From Drosophila persimilis (taxonomy: Eukaryota; Arthropoda; Insecta; Diptera; Drosophilidae): a stretch of DNA of 64,000 nucleotides. The notes under the pieces are model-generated. The model was not told the origin of the DNA. It saw only the letters and a list, made by a program, of their open reading frames with translations, and searched no databases. Below are positions 21,101-32,680 of this stretch, piece by piece; the stretch's first letter is position 1; every line of letters begins with the position of its first letter. The translations under genes were made by a program, and so were the position numbers. The stretch covers positions 62,001-126,000 of the forward strand of contig NW_020825368.1 of NCBI RefSeq assembly GCF_003286085.1, given 5' to 3'.

Positions 21101-21781
21101 TCATTGTATGGCAGAAAAACTGGGTTTTTTTGCGTTGTATGGCAGTAGAGCTTCTTCAAGTCTACCACCAACTCGGATGAGCTTATCGTCTCCTAGGAAA
21201 GGAGATAACGATATGATCGAGCTCTTTCTATCCACAGTCTTATAGCGTTGAAACTGTTTTAACTCTGCTGTAAACTCGACTCGTTGTATGCGTTGCAGTT
21301 TGTGAAACGAGTTGCTATGTCTGCATGTATATGATTCCTCCCCAAGTGCGCTAGGTGTGATTGGCAAGCTTACATGTTTAGCCTTTCTCTCAAGATTGCT
21401 GGGTTCTATGGTGGGTGCCTTCGTCCATTTGTCTCGAGATCCGTGCAGGAATAATGGTCCATATAGCCACAGATTGTGGTATGCCAGTCTGCTTGCTGCG
21501 ATCCCTTTCGACAGGACATCGGCTGCGTTGTTGGCCGATGACACGTGACGGCATTGTGACTGGTTTGTTAATGCCTGGATTTTGGCTATTCGATTTGCCA
21601 CAAAGGTATGGTATGTTTATGATGATGCGTTTATCCAGGATAGCACAACGGTGGAATCACTCCAAAAGCATCTTGGAACCGTGTTAATGTCCATGTGCAC
21701 ATCCTGTCGGACTCGGGTTGTGAGTTCGGAACCGAGAACTGCAGCACACCGTTCTAACCGTTGTAGTGATTGTTTGTTTGT
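21101..21781 (-). pseudogene. BEL RNase H end and linker
   Basis: The frame 21601-21101 has ANRIAKIQAL, HVSSANNAADVLSKGI and LWLYGPLFL, the end of the RNase H region and start of the linker seen in BEL pol, then PFLGDDKLIRVGGRLEEA before the zinc-binding domain. The N-terminal part of RNase H between 21601 and 21781 is in other frames and only weakly readable. Confidence 0.65.
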
Positions 21782-22964
21782 TTAATGTGTGTTTAATGTC
21801 TGTAAGTCTTCCCAGTATTCTTTCCATTCGGTTTGGTGTTGTAATGGTAATTCGTTATCCCAATCTAGTTTGAGCTCCCAAAGTTTTTGCATGAATATTT
21901 TTGCCTTTACTACCACCGGTGCAAAGAGTCCTAGTGGGTCAAAGATTTGGGCCAGTTCAGAACACACCACCCGTTTGGTGATACGTGTAGCCTGGCTATT
22001 CTGTGTTCGTCCACACAATTTATCCTTCTTTGGCATCCAGATGAGACCCAGAGTTTTCACGCTGTAGTGCTCTAGTGTCTCTTCTAGTTCGACATCGCTT
22101 ACAATATCCTCTTTGGGGATTCCTTGGAGAAGTTGCTCATTGTTAGAACACCACTTGCGCAATTTGAATCCGGATGGTAGCAATATCTCATTTAGTTCTT
22201 GTCGAACATGAATTGCCTCTGGAATAGTGTTTGCTCCAGTTAGACAGTCGTCAACGTAGAAATCGGTTTTTAATGTTGATGATCCTACTGGTAGTCCGTC
22301 TTTGTATTGTGTTGTCAAGTGATCCAGATATTTCGTTGCTGGGAACGGAGCAGCTGTTGTCCCATATGTGACTGTTTTCAGGCGATAGTACCTGATCTCT
22401 TCGGACGGATTGTTTCTCCAGACTATCATCTGATGGAATTGATCCATTCGGATCAATTGGAATTGATTCCAAAAATTTCCCGCTTGTTGACTTTTGAAGT
22501 AGTGCTTTTTGGGAACCTTTGATGCTGGCACAGTCTTCATACTCTTCCATGAAGTCCACATAACTCTTCCAAGTTTCTGTTGAGCTTCGCCGCTCCAACG
22601 CTAGGAATCTTTTTGTTGCGGTTTCCACCGACTCCCCCAGGGCTGAAGGGTGTTCGGAAAATGAGAGCTTTACAATAAACCAGCCATCTGAAGCAGTCTG
22701 AAGATTTTCTGTAAAATGAGCTTCGCACCGTGCTTCCACTGGAGTGCGTGGTTTGTCTTCCGTCTCTAGATTGTCCAGAGTCCAGAATCTTTCCATGAGC
22801 TCGTTTACTCCCGTTGCATAAATGGGTGAGGAACTGTGGGCAGATTTGACTTTTCCTGCCACAATCCATCCCAGTTTCGTGTTTTGTAGCAACGGGCCTC
22901 TTGTCCTTAGCTGCTGTTGATCTGGTAGCAGCAACGAATAGTAATGCTCGGCTCCGATTAGCAT
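21782..22964 (-). pseudogene. BEL reverse transcriptase and upstream linker
   Basis: The frame 22964-22540 holds the protease-RT linker (LIGAEHYYSLLLPD, LLQNTKLGWIVAGKV) and continues toward the RT fingers. The frame 22561-21782 holds the palm and thumb, with FYVDDCLTGANTIPEA (catalytic YVDD) and RVVCSELAQIFDPLGLFAPV. Much of the fingers region (the part with VFDAS/LNDIL-like motifs) is absent between the two, so a deletion of about 150-200 codons is likely near 22540. Confidence 0.75.
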
Positions 22965-22969
22965 GTCGA

Positions 22970-23414
22970 TTTTGCCTGGCTTATGGAAGTTTGGATCTGC
23001 CAGTGAGATCTTGCTTGGTACGATTAAGCTCTCTGTATCGAGTGCCTGAGCTAGTTGATCAGCTATTATCTGTGATAATACGAAAGCTTACATTCTTTGC
23101 GTAAACCCATTGTGAAGGGATTTCATGAGCACATTTGCTCGTGCTCTGTTGGTCTTTGATTGACCTCCAATTTCTTCGATCCGTAATGTTGTGTCTTTTA
23201 GTTTGAGTGACAACATTGATGCCATTCGTTCAGAGATCAAGTTTATCTGTGATCCTGAATCTAGCAGTGCTCTGAAGTTAGCAACCTGCCCGTTGTTGGC
23301 TTCTACTGCCACCTTTGCTGTGGCCAGTAGATTGTAACTATTGTTACTTGCTGCACCAACCGTCGGGCCTCTTGATTCTGTAGCTGCGCCCGATGCTGTT
23401 TCCAAATATAGCAT
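22970..23414 (-). pseudogene. BEL aspartic protease
   Basis: The frame 23414-23088 includes VANFRALLDSGSQINLIS, where DSG is the active-site triad of retroviral-type aspartic proteases, followed by MASMLSLKLKDTTLRIEEIG. It lies between the gag zinc finger and the RT linker as expected. The frame is broken near 23088. Confidence 0.75.
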
Positions 23415-23495
23415 CGTGTTGTGCTTCTTGTCGCACTTGAAGCATTTTCGACCTGGGCATGCGTTTGTTTTGTGATTTCTTCTAAAGCAATTAAC

Positions 23496-24781
23496 TCACA
23501 TTTTTTGTTTTTGTACACAATTTAGTCGTTCTGATGGAGATTTGGACCGAAATTCTTCGCATCCGTAGAGCCAATGGCTTGCTTTCTTGCAGAATGTGCA
23601 TAAGGGTGCTCGCGCTCTCCCTGTGTTTGCTGATGGACATGTCGGGCCTTTTGGCTCTCTCCTTGATGCTGGTGGCTTCTTACTAGTTCCTAGAACTCGA
23701 ATTCTTTGCTCCCAGAACTGAAGCATCGTATCCAGCGCCTAAATGTCCTTTGAGCTTCCCAATGATTGCTCATACAAAGCCTTATTTGTAACATCCAGTT
23801 TGTTTCTGATAATGGCAATCAATAGTGGATCCCATGTAGATATATTGATGCCCGATCCCTTTAGTGATGCAAGGGATTCTATGGTTGTTATGTACAATTT
23901 TTTAAATGACTTGGGGTCGTCAATAATTGTTTAATGATTGAGGAAGCGGGTCAGTACTGTATTCGAAACATCTATGGGATTGTTGTATGCGTCAACTAGT
24001 ATTTCCCAAACGGCTTCATAATTTTCTTCTTGTAGATCGATATGTCGAATCAATCTTTCTGCCTCGCCGGTAACGGTGGTTTTAAGATACCACATCTTTT
24101 TCACCGTAGGCATGTTAGTTTCATGAACCATGCATGAGAACAGATCGAAGAACTCGGTCCATTTTAATAGATCCCCATCAAACTTTGGGATGCTGATGCG
24201 TGCTCTTTGGACCTTACTTTCTAGTGTTAAAGAGGATTCCATGTCATATCCTCCTTCCTCTGGGTCCTCGTATTCCTCATTAATTGTGAAGTGGACTTTT
24301 CGTGCTTGAGTGCATAGTGATTTTATCAAATCACTTGATGTGCGTCCTTTCGCTTCTGAAAGTTGTTTCGACTCTACTATGGCCTTTTGTCGGCGACATA
24401 GTGAAAGCAATTTGCTGTAATCCTTCGAGGACTGCTGGATCAGATCGCTTTCTTTGGGACCTACTGGAAGTTTCTCATGCTTTTCTGCGATAGCTTATCA
24501 ATGCATTAGGTAAAAATCGTAATGTATTGCTTACATGTTTTACGTAAGTCTTCACGGAATTTTACGTATTCATCCGTTTTGTCTATATCGCGAAGTTTGG
24601 AGTCGTTTTTGTTGAAGCGATTCCACGCATTTTCGAGTGCTGATATTTTGGCTTGAAAATAAGAGGCCGTTTGCTTTCGTTCTTAGGAATCTTTTTTAAA
24701 ATTCCGAATGCACCTCAATATTTTCACACCAATCTCTTGCTGCACATCCATTGGCATTGTAGCGGCAGCGTCTACCTCCAT
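23496..24781 (-). pseudogene. BEL gag
   Basis: The likely start ATG is 24779-24781 (MEVDAAATMPMDVQQEI). Next come SYFQAKISALENAWNRFNK and, in the frame 24410-23931, RISIPKFDGDLLKWTEFFDL and MWYLKTTVTGEAERLI, typical of the BEL gag capsid region (DUF1759). The frame 23726-23496 has one zinc knuckle (CTFCKKASHWLYGCEEF, CX2CX4-5HX4C). In-frame stops near 24690 and 24500 and shifts near 23930 and 23730 break it. 24782-25180 is leader without a supported gene. Confidence 0.75.
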
Positions 24782-25179
24782 TCTATCTGTTTTTACTTAT
24801 TACTTTTGACCCGTTGGGAGTGTTTTATTTGCTTGCAGCTGGATACGCTCCGAATCGCAACCGTTTTCGGTCAGAAAAGTGATAGTACAGGTGATGTGTT
24901 GGAGGGATGGATTTTTGTTGTTTTCAATCTATGGAACGCACGAAACAACAAAAATTGATTGCCTCGGTGGTAATCGAATTCTATAGCTGTCTTTCTGTTC
25001 GCTGATAATCTGAATATGTCAGATTTTCCAAAGTGATACTCATTGATAGGAGAAGCTACCGTAAGTGTATGGCCTGATGCCAAATTTTTATGGAAGATGT
25101 CTTGTTGACTGCTTCAATCTGATGTCCAGATCGAATCCTTTCACTGTAGCTTGTCTGACAGTTTGAAAGGATGACCAAG

Positions 25180-25194
25180 GTCGGGGTCACCAAA
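25180..25194 (-). other. BEL primer-binding site
   Basis: Three bases after the 5' LTR, minus reads TGGTGACCCCGAC. This is complementary to the 3' end I know for animal tRNA-Trp (ending GTCGGGGTCA plus CCA). The copy near 29131-29150 has TGGTGACTCCGAC. Confidence 0.55.
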
Positions 25195-25643
25195 TGTTAA
25201 TATGTGTGTGTGTGTGTGTAGGAAGCTGGGTTGCATACGGTACATAAACCGTCTACAGTTTGGTCGTCGCAACTAGAACTTGAACCAGTTGGACTGTGGA
25301 GTGGGTATCCTACGGTGCGCAAGGGAGGGTCTTAAGACACGGCGACAGCCTCTGATGATTGCGATGGAATATGAGTGACAGGCAGTTATGGTACTGTTTC
25401 TGATACTGACTTTATTGATAAAATTGATTTTTATTTATACGTAACAAAAAGTACAAAAGTGCTGAGTCTGTAAAAATATATGTTTGTGTATTATGGATAA
25501 TTTTAGTGTGTGGTGGGAAATTGCGACATTGTGATGGTCAGCAATTGCACCGCTATCTTCGCCCTCTGCGGAGAGAGTGCATTGTCAGCAGAACTCACTG
25601 CAGTGGCTAGTGTGTTGTCGTGAGGTCGTATTCTATTACATGT
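25195..25643 (-). repeat. BEL 5' LTR (outer end lost)
   Basis: Matches 17741-18253 from the inner end (TG tract) to about ATTACATGTT, then jumps into LOA-type sequence at 25644. The TG dinucleotide tract is longer here than in the 3' LTR. Confidence 0.8.
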
Positions 25644-25644
25644 T

Positions 25645-27540
25645 TAGGACCTAGCCTCAGGACCCCCCCAGCACACTTGTCATAAAAGGCATGACCGGGT
25701 GATCTGGCCTTGATCGACCTCAGCGACGAGAAGGGGAAGATAACGGCGGCGCAGTGGAAGTTAATCCACTCCCCAGCGCTCCCATGCCCACGTTTGATGG
25801 GGCGGGATGAACGGGGTCAAGATCTTCAAATGCAACGACGACCCAACGCGGCAGTGACTGGTGCTGAAGGTGCGCCAACTGGAAGCTCTATGGGAGGGGA
25901 TCAACAGGGAGTTTATCCCGTCCATACCAAAGGCGAAGGTGCTCTTCCCCATTGCTGTCCAAGGAGAGCGAGCACTGAAGCTGCTGCAGGGGTAAAATCC
26001 GGACGTGCCAACGGCTGACTGGAAGGTTCTACATGGTGGTAACCCATTACTCAACGAGGGGGGCCAGCATGTAATCCTCCAGATCAGCAAGGAGGCAGAG
26101 TATATTTTGTATCCCAAGTTCGGGAAATTGGCGTAGGGCGTATGTAGCGTATACCTACCGTTGAAAAAGCGCCACCCCGAGGATAAAGATGCGCACACCC
26201 TCCAGGCAGGCGAGGTCGAAAAAGACCTAGGTCTGGAGACCATAGTGGAGACCGCCCAGGGTCTTGCGCTGGACGACTCGGAGGAAGAGGAGAACGGTGA
26301 CCTGACAATCATAGTCAACCAGTCGTGTGAGGTTGAGTTTGCCACCCATGACGCTAAGGGTGCTGCAGGTCAACCTGCATAAGAGCAAAATAGCGTCGGC
26401 GGAGCTTTCTATAGAGTAAAGGCCCGCTGACTTATCTTTAGTCCAGAAGCCGTGGATTGCGTCAGCAAATTCAGTGGCTGCACTAAAGTACTCAAATTAC
26501 ATCCTTCTCTACTCAACATCGGTAAGCAGGAACAAACCCGTCGTACTCTACGAAAGGGAAGCCATGCTCATCTTATGTATCATTACAGCACGGATGACCT
26601 GACGGTAGTGATGCTGGAGAGCAAGGAAAAGCGCCTTATGGCAGCTTCCTGCTACATGTCACACGACAGGCCCGCTCCACCGGAAGAACAAAAATCTGAT
26701 ACTTCTCATTGGCGCAGACGCCAATGATCATCACAATGAGTGGGGAAGCCCCGATCAATAAGCCCCCTATCAATAATAGATTTGAGTCACTCCTAGACTT
26801 TATCCTCTCCACTAAATTAGATTTAGCAAACATGGGGCGGAACACACCTTCGTAGGTCCCACCTCGTCAAACGTGCTAGACCTAACTCTCGTCACGGGAA
26901 AGAGTACTTTGGTATCTGACTGGAGAGTCCACGAAAACCCATCCTTCTCAGATCATAGGTACATTCAGTTCAAGTGCGAATTCAAAAACTCTTCGAAGAT
27001 AGTCTATAGATAGATACAGATAGATACAGTCTATAGAAACCCCCGGAACACAAACTGGGTAAAGTTTAAAAAGACAGTTACTTCGAAGCTCGTGAATCCG
27101 CGCTCAGTGAAATCCGCGGAAGATATAGAGGAGTGCCTAAAGACCCTATTCAACGAGTTACTGAACGCCTACCACGCATCGTGCAAACCCTCGAGAACGA
27201 AGAAGAGGTCCAAGCCACTATGGTGGATCCGGGATCTTTCTCTCCAAAGGAAAACCTCAGGGAATCCTTTAAGATCGCCAAACAAGCGAACGAAGAGATT
27301 GTCAATGAGGAATATAAAATCCTACTTAGGAGCTACAAGAAGGAAGTACGTAAGGCACAAAGGAACTCGTAGAGGAACTTCTGCTCCAACATCGAGGAAG
27401 TGCCCGAAACCGCTAGGCTCCGGAAGCTGCTTTCAAATCAGTCCACAGTACAGAGCCAATTAAAACTAAATAACGGACAGTGGACAGAGGGCAGTAAAGA
27501 CGCCCTAACAGAACTAATGGAGAACTAATTCCCCGGATGC
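25645..27540 (+). pseudogene. LOA-type LINE fragment: ORF1 and endonuclease
   Basis: A plus-strand fragment parallel to the minus copy at 6986-9957 but without its ORF1-ORF2 deletion. Readable parts in order: DLSDEKGKITAAQWKLI, NEGGQHVILQISKEAE, LKKRHPEDKDAHTLQAGEV, an acidic ORF1 end (LDDSEEEENGDL), the ORF2 start VLQVNLHKSKIASAEL, SLVQKPWIASANS, RLMAASCYMSHDRPAPPEE, ISDWRVHENPSFSDHRYI, and the linker TKKRSKPLWW. Many stops and shifts. It ends near 27540 at the FPGCN motif, before the RT, and abuts CR1-like sequence. It is useful as a reference for what the other LOA copies lost. Confidence 0.75.
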
Positions 27541-28612
27541 AACCGCAACGATACCAATCTCTTGCAACCTAATCCGATTGGTACGCCTGTCTCCCACCTT
27601 CATCCATCGGAAGCATTTGTTACTCCGTGTGGTCACCGGCGGCTCCGGTGTTTTTTACACTGCGCAATGTGCTTCCTTCGAGCATCCAAGTTCCCAACAG
27701 CATCAATCCCATCCCTGCAGTTTCTGCTGCCGTCACTTCTGACGTGGTGAGTGCTCCTAATGCGGGTGTGTTGGTTGCTGGTGATGTTTTGCCAATTCCT
27801 GCTCCAGCCGTTGCTGCCAATTCTTCTGCCCCAGGACCGAGATCTCTTTTAGAAGTGGCTCCACAATCTCGATCTTGCTCGGGACTTCAACTTAGAGCAG
27901 TGGTCCCTCGGAAAGCAATATTTGTTTCTCGTCTTATTCCTGAGGCTACAACGGAGGACGTTAAGCAACATCTTTCCTCTAAACTTAACGCTTCGCCTGA
28001 TGATATAGTTTTGACTAAATTTACATTTGAACATAAGCGCAACATATCATCCTTTAAAATTCTCCCTGGTTCTTTACTATCCAATTCTCTAGAACCGTCA
28101 ATATGGCCTGAGCATACAATTATGAGTTCCTTCTCAAAGTTTCGAACTCGAGTCCCAGAATCACCGAACCTGCTGCACCAAAAAACTGATGTACCATTTT
28201 TCTATGCACTATCAGAACGTTCGCAGTTTGTTCGGCAAATTGCGTCAAATTCATACAAATAGTGCGTCTTTTGATTTCGATGCCATCGCTTTTACCGAAA
28301 CCTGGCTTAACTCTTCATCAATGATCATGAAATGTTCATTGATAGTTACACTATTTATAGAATGGACCATCTTTTGCAGGTGGGGTTCTGATTGCAGTCA
28401 AATCTGTTTTCTCATTTGAGCTATTCCCATTCAAAAACATCCATGGAATTAAATTTGTTGCAGTCAAAGTTCGTGTTGGCTCGGAATTTTTCTATTTAAC
28501 CTGCTCGCACATTCCTCCCAGGTCTGATGCTGAGCTTTACTTATACCACCTCTCAGCAATTAATACTGTCGTATCTGCATTAGGGTGCTATGATCAAATT
28601 ATTGTCATGGGG
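27541..28612 (+). pseudogene. CR1-like LINE fragment: ORF1 C-terminus and endonuclease start
   Basis: The frame 27627-28190 is a Pro/Ala-rich stretch followed by RKAIFVSRLIPEATTEDVKQ and ISSFKILPGSLLSNSLEP, the RRM-like C-terminal domain found in several insect LINE ORF1 proteins next to a PHD finger. The frame then passes into ORF2: SMHYQNVRSLFGKLRQI, AFTETWLNSSS, and further pieces (KFVAVKVRVGSEFFYLTC, QIIVMGDF). It is a different family from copies A and B, which lack this ORF1 domain. The fragment is cut at GGGGGACTTTAG (28612) by a LOA 3' end. Confidence 0.7.
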
Positions 28613-29107
28613 GACTTTAGGTTAGGTTAGGTTGACCCGGACGGCCCTCAGAGGGGGCCCCACATAGGCCAGTATGGTCCTTAGTTGTCCGGATAGGGGG
28701 GGGTATGAACCGTTGCGGCAGTGTTTAGGGGGTTCTGAAGTCCTCGAGGATCGAGGTATTTTTCGCAGCTTTTTCTTAAGGGCTCCTTGCCCTTAAGAGA
28801 GCAGGACAGTTGCAGATGAGATGTTCTAGGGTTTCGGTTGCCCCAGGTTCGTCACATTTCCTACAACTGTCTCTGTTTGTGATTCCTAGCTTTGTTGCAT
28901 GCGCCGCAGCCATGCAGTGTCCCGTTAATATTCCCACTAAAAATCTGCAGTCCTTCCGTGGTAGGTGAAGCAGGTAGTGGCTGAGTTTGTCATTGCGGTC
29001 CTTGCACATGATTTTCGAGGTTCTGCAGGCGGTGGTACTCCTCCACCTACTTTCGGTTTGTGATCCGGCTTGCTTTTCTAGATCGCTTTGCAGCGTTCTA
29101 AGGGAGG
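28613..29107 (-). mobile_element. LOA-type LINE 3' end inserted in CR1-like fragment
   Basis: Minus strand carries the last part of ORF2 (29009-28776: SHYLLHLPRKDC, GHCMAAAHATKLGI and the Cys/His motif CRKCDEPGATETLEHLIC) and then a 3' UTR of about 160 bases ending in repeated CCTAACCTAACCTAAA. The CR1 sequence on the low-coordinate side stops exactly at this end, so the tail is the true 3' terminus of a target-primed insertion. The other side is cut at 29107. This copy shows what the 3' tails of the copies at 6986 and 63498 lack. Confidence 0.75.
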
Positions 29108-29636
29108 CTTAAGCAAGAGCTAGAAGCGAACTAAGGTCGGAGTCACCAAGTGTTAATGTGTGTGTGTGTGTGTGTGTGTAGGAAGCTGGGTTGCATACGG
29201 TACATAAACCGTCTACAGTTTGGTCGTCGCAACTAGAACTTGAACCAGTTGGACTGCGGAGTGGGTATCCTACGGTGCGCAAGGGAGGGTCTTAAGACAC
29301 GGCGACAGCCTCTGATGATTGCGATGGAAGATGAGTGACAGGCAGTTATGGTACTGTTTCTCATACTGGCTTCATTGATAAAATTGAATTTTATTTATAT
29401 GTTACAAAAGGTACAAAAGTGCTAAGTCTGTAAAAATATATGTTTGTGTATTATGGATAATTTTAGTGTCTGGTGGGCAATTGCGACATTGTGATGGTCA
29501 GCAATTGCACCTCAGTGGCTAGTGTGTTGTCGTGAGGTATTATATTACATGTTAAATAGAACACTGTGTCACGGTGTCACTATGTTATGCCGACCGGTAT
29601 TATTAACTATTAATTATGCATATTTCTGCAAATGAA
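29108..29636 (-). mobile_element. Second roo-like BEL 5' LTR with primer site
   Basis: 29151-29636 matches the BEL LTR (TG tract, GTAGGAAGCTGGG, outer part to TATTTCTGCA). 29108-29150 is internal sequence with primer site TGGTGACTCCGACC. About 45 bases near 29510 present in the other LTRs (the part with CGCCCTCTGCGGAGAG) are deleted. Since internal sequence is attached, it is a remnant of a separate copy rather than a solo LTR. Confidence 0.75.
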
Positions 29637-29930
29637 AAAACTCAGCAACAAATATTTAAAATAAAGAATGTATCAAAAAATAGTTCGCGTTATATTTGTT
29701 ATATAAAAGACTGTGGGGTTTCAGTGGCTTTGTCCAATATTGGCGTGTGCCCTCAAATGAGTTTCGAGTGCAACCACAATCATGCCTCTAACCAAGAACT
29801 AATAAAATAGCTAAAATTGATCAATAATGTGAAAGGCCAATGTGAGGGGAAACCCCTACAAAGAAAAGGAGTTCGCGAAATTTTTTACGAAGAATGCCAA
29901 AAATGTGGAGAAGCTGCAAATTCAGTCAAA
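29616..29930 (+). pseudogene. Possible FLYWCH/MULE-type zinc-finger fragment
   Basis: A 64-codon frame, then the next reading in the same region, with YICYIKDCGVSVAL and FECNHNHASNQELIK. The spacing CX5C...HXH resembles FLYWCH-type fingers at the start of Mutator-like transposases, followed by a Lys/Glu-rich region (VREIFYEECQKCGE). The similarity is weak and no catalytic part is present. It could also be an unrelated frame. Confidence 0.3.
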
Positions 29931-29984
29931 AATCCGAAAATAAGACAGCAATTGTTTGGGGCCTTAGTGTTATAACGGCCACAA

Positions 29985-30910
29985 AAAAGTGACAAGGCCT
30001 TATGGCACAAAATTTAGTTTCTTAACGCCCGTGGGCTTCAAGATGACAAACGGTAGTGATCGACTCTGTGTAGATTGCCGCCGCCTGGACAATCTAAATA
30101 AAAAGGAAAATTTCCCAGTACAAAATATCGAGGAGCATCTTCAGAAGGAAAAGCGATTTAATTACTGAAATGATTCAATTTGAATCGTTTAATCAGATTG
30201 AAATAGCACCGCAAAGTAGAAAGCTTACTGCGTTCATCACCACGGATGGACTTTATGAGTTCAACCGACTGCCGTTTGGGCTAAAGACTGCACCTGCTTT
30301 TTTCAATCGACTCATGGCAGAATTGCAGAAGCGATGGAAGACATCTTAATTGGTAGACAGACGTTTGACGAGATGTATGAGAGGCTTGAGCGAATCCTCC
30401 AGTTATTGCAGGAGTGCGGATTAACCCTAAATCTGAATAGATATGAATTGTATAAGCAATCTATTACATTCCTGGGTCATCGGATACACGCAGACGGCAT
30501 CAGTCCTGGAGAGATTAAGTCGAATGCCATTTCATTGTTCCCGACGCCGAGCAATGTAACCGAAGTACGGCAGTTTTTAGGCCTCAGCGGATACTTCAGG
30601 AAATTTGTTGCTAGATATGCCATTATTTCGGAGACCTTGCGTACCCTATTGCGCAAGACAAGAAATTTAGGTGGGAACTGCCACAGCAAGATGCTTTTGC
30701 CGAGTTTGCTTGATATCGAATCCTGTTGTCGTCATCTACCGCCTAGATATTGATCATGAAATACATACGGATGCCAGCGCCGTTGCTTTGCCGGAGTATT
30801 GCTGCAAAAGGTGCGGATAAAATGAAGCCAATTGCTTATTATAGCCGAGCAACCACCAAACCAGAGAAAAACTCGCACAGTGGGACATTCGGCCGTTTGA
30901 GCTTGCTAAA
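29985..30910 (+). pseudogene. Ty3/gypsy reverse transcriptase and RNase H fragment
   Basis: Pieces in order: FLTPVGFKMTNGSDRLCVDC and RRLDNLNKKENFPVQNIEE (fingers), TDGLYEFNRLPFGLKTAPAF (palm), then a 139-codon frame (30334-30753) with LLQECGLTLNLNRYELYKQS, ITFLGHRIHADGISPGEIK and VRQFLGLSGYFRKFV, and the RNase H start EIHTDASAVA at about 30755. These are standard Ty3/gypsy motifs. The catalytic YxDD has decayed to an MED-containing stretch at 30334, and several frameshifts are present. It probably belongs with the pol fragment at 32681, interrupted by the I-like insertion. Confidence 0.75.
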
Positions 30911-32035
30911 TTAACATTTGTTTAACAATTTATGCAGAGGACGCAATCATCTACACTAAGATAAAAAACACAAACGCTGTACAGAATTGTTTTAAAAAAA
31001 TATTTAAAGATATTCAGGAGTGGGGAAACTTGCCGGGTGCCACACTCTCCACAAACAAATGTAAAATACTGCATATTTGCAGAAAACATCGCTGCACGGC
31101 GAGAAGCAATGATCTTTGTTTTCAAAACACGACAATTCAATCTGTAGACTACTTGAAAATTCTTGGAACTGTTTTCGATAATAAATTTAACTTTAAAGTA
31201 CACTGCCTACAAATAAGATTACAATTAGAATCTAGACTTAACGTCGTTCGATTTCTAAGCTCAAAATTTTCAAATATCCATGTTAATACGTTAATATACA
31301 TCAAAAGAGCTCTTATCCTTGCGAAAATCGACTACGGACTTCCGATATTCGGATGGAGCGCAAATGCAAATTTAAAAAAAATCCAAACACTATACCATAA
31401 TTGCGTACACCGCAGCTCAAACGCCTTCCCTACATCTCTAATGAAATGCACTTTAGCAGAAGTGGGCCCGCCGCCCATAATACATAGGTTGTACGAAACC
31501 ACAATCAGACTGCTGCCAAAACTCTCGTCGTCAGCCAACCGACTACTCAACAAATATTTCATGAAAGGCTTTCGCCATTCGTAAAGCCTGCACATACGCA
31601 AAGAAAAACCCCGATCTAGCTGTCAAAAATTTAAACTGCCACAATAAAATAATTGCTGAGATTCGAAACCTGTAAATGAGCATGCGGACATAGCTGCAAA
31701 TCACGTCACAAAGGCCACAACTTTCCTACCAATTCCCCAACCGATACAAGATTTTTAAGCCGAGTGGTTCACCCACGATCTATCCGCCTACGTATCGGCC
31801 ATACAAAATTGACTCATGAACACCTTTTAACCGGCAAAACCGCACAAAGTTGTCCCTGTGGAGACACTCTCTCAGTGGATCAGCTTTTAGATGTTTGTAT
31901 AAAATGGTGAAGGATAAGAAAATAACTCTTTAAAGATAAGAAGCCCTCAGCATTTCTTAAGCATACTAAACCTGAAACATTAATTTAATCAACCTGTTTT
32001 TAGAAAAATGTAAATTAAACGAATATATCTAACAG
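30911..32035 (+). pseudogene. I-like LINE fragment (RT palm to 3' end)
   Basis: The frame is open from about 30913 to 31584. It starts with YAEDAIIYTKIKNTNA, where the catalytic YADD carries Asp to Glu, then TNKCKILHICRKHRC, FDNKFNFKVHCLQI, IYIKRALILAKIDYGLPIFG and KCTLAEVGPPPIIHRLYETT, closely like the I element RT thumb. Beyond 31584, in other frames, come EHADIAANHVTKATT (end of RNase H) and EHLLTGKTAQSCPCGDTLSV (Cys/His motif). The middle of RNase H is deleted. It ends near 32035 in AT-rich sequence, and is 5' truncated inside the palm. Confidence 0.8.
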
Positions 32036-32680
32036 GAGCCATGAAAGAGCAGAGCTGAAGGCCCTAGTAGCTAGTGCTCGAATAGTTTTTAATTACTTCT
32101 CGTTTCCTGGGCTTCCTCTGACATCTGTCTAATTGGTAGGCTCTGATGTTCAATTAAAATTAAGCCATGTGCCAGAATCTTATGAAGCGTGGGAGCTAGC
32201 TTCTTTTCATGATATTTTTCCGGTAACAGTTCTGCAGCCTTCGAGGCATATTCACCAAACATGCGGGTACTTTTTTTTCTTTGCAGTTAAAAATATCATC
32301 AGCACGAGCATATGGTTTCATTAGTACCTAACTTTAGAGCTGTTTTTCAACTTTTACCGGACTTTAAAAATATATATCCCGAGATTTTTTTGTATATGTT
32401 CTTTGAACTATTTATTACCTAAGTCTACCTAAACGCTTCGGAGCCGTTTGGCTTCTATACCGGTTTACATGCTACAACCTCGCAGGAAAAAGGGGCCAAC
32501 ATTTTAGATGGTTTGCAAAAAAAGTTTTGCTGTAGAACTGCCTACGCAACTGACCATATTTTTAAAAAGTTTTCCTAAGAATTAATGCACATAATAAAAA
32601 TACTTGGTTACCTGAAAAATGCAGTATGAGCATACAAGTTCAATACCTTTGGCATACTTATTAAAAATTTTAAGCTTTGA
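32036..32680. other. No gene recognised
   Basis: AT-rich sequence with one short frame (32133-32324) that I cannot relate to any family. It could be old LTR-element sequence since Ty3/gypsy pol resumes at 32681. Confidence 0.35.

Larger units (their letters stand above)
17741..25643 (-). mobile_element. Roo-like BEL/Pao LTR retrotransposon with env
   Basis: A minus-strand element with 3' LTR 17741-18253, a purine tract next to it, then (3' to 5') env, integrase, RNase H, RT, protease and gag, a tRNA-type primer site at 25182-25194 and the 5' LTR 25195-25643, cut short by LOA sequence. Gene order, the large gag-pol, YVDD in RT and the DUF5641-like integrase tail fit BEL/Pao; the env-like gene points to the roo group. 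Every gene has frameshifts or stops, so it is an old copy. The 5' LTR has lost its outer 70 bases or so. Confidence 0.85.
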
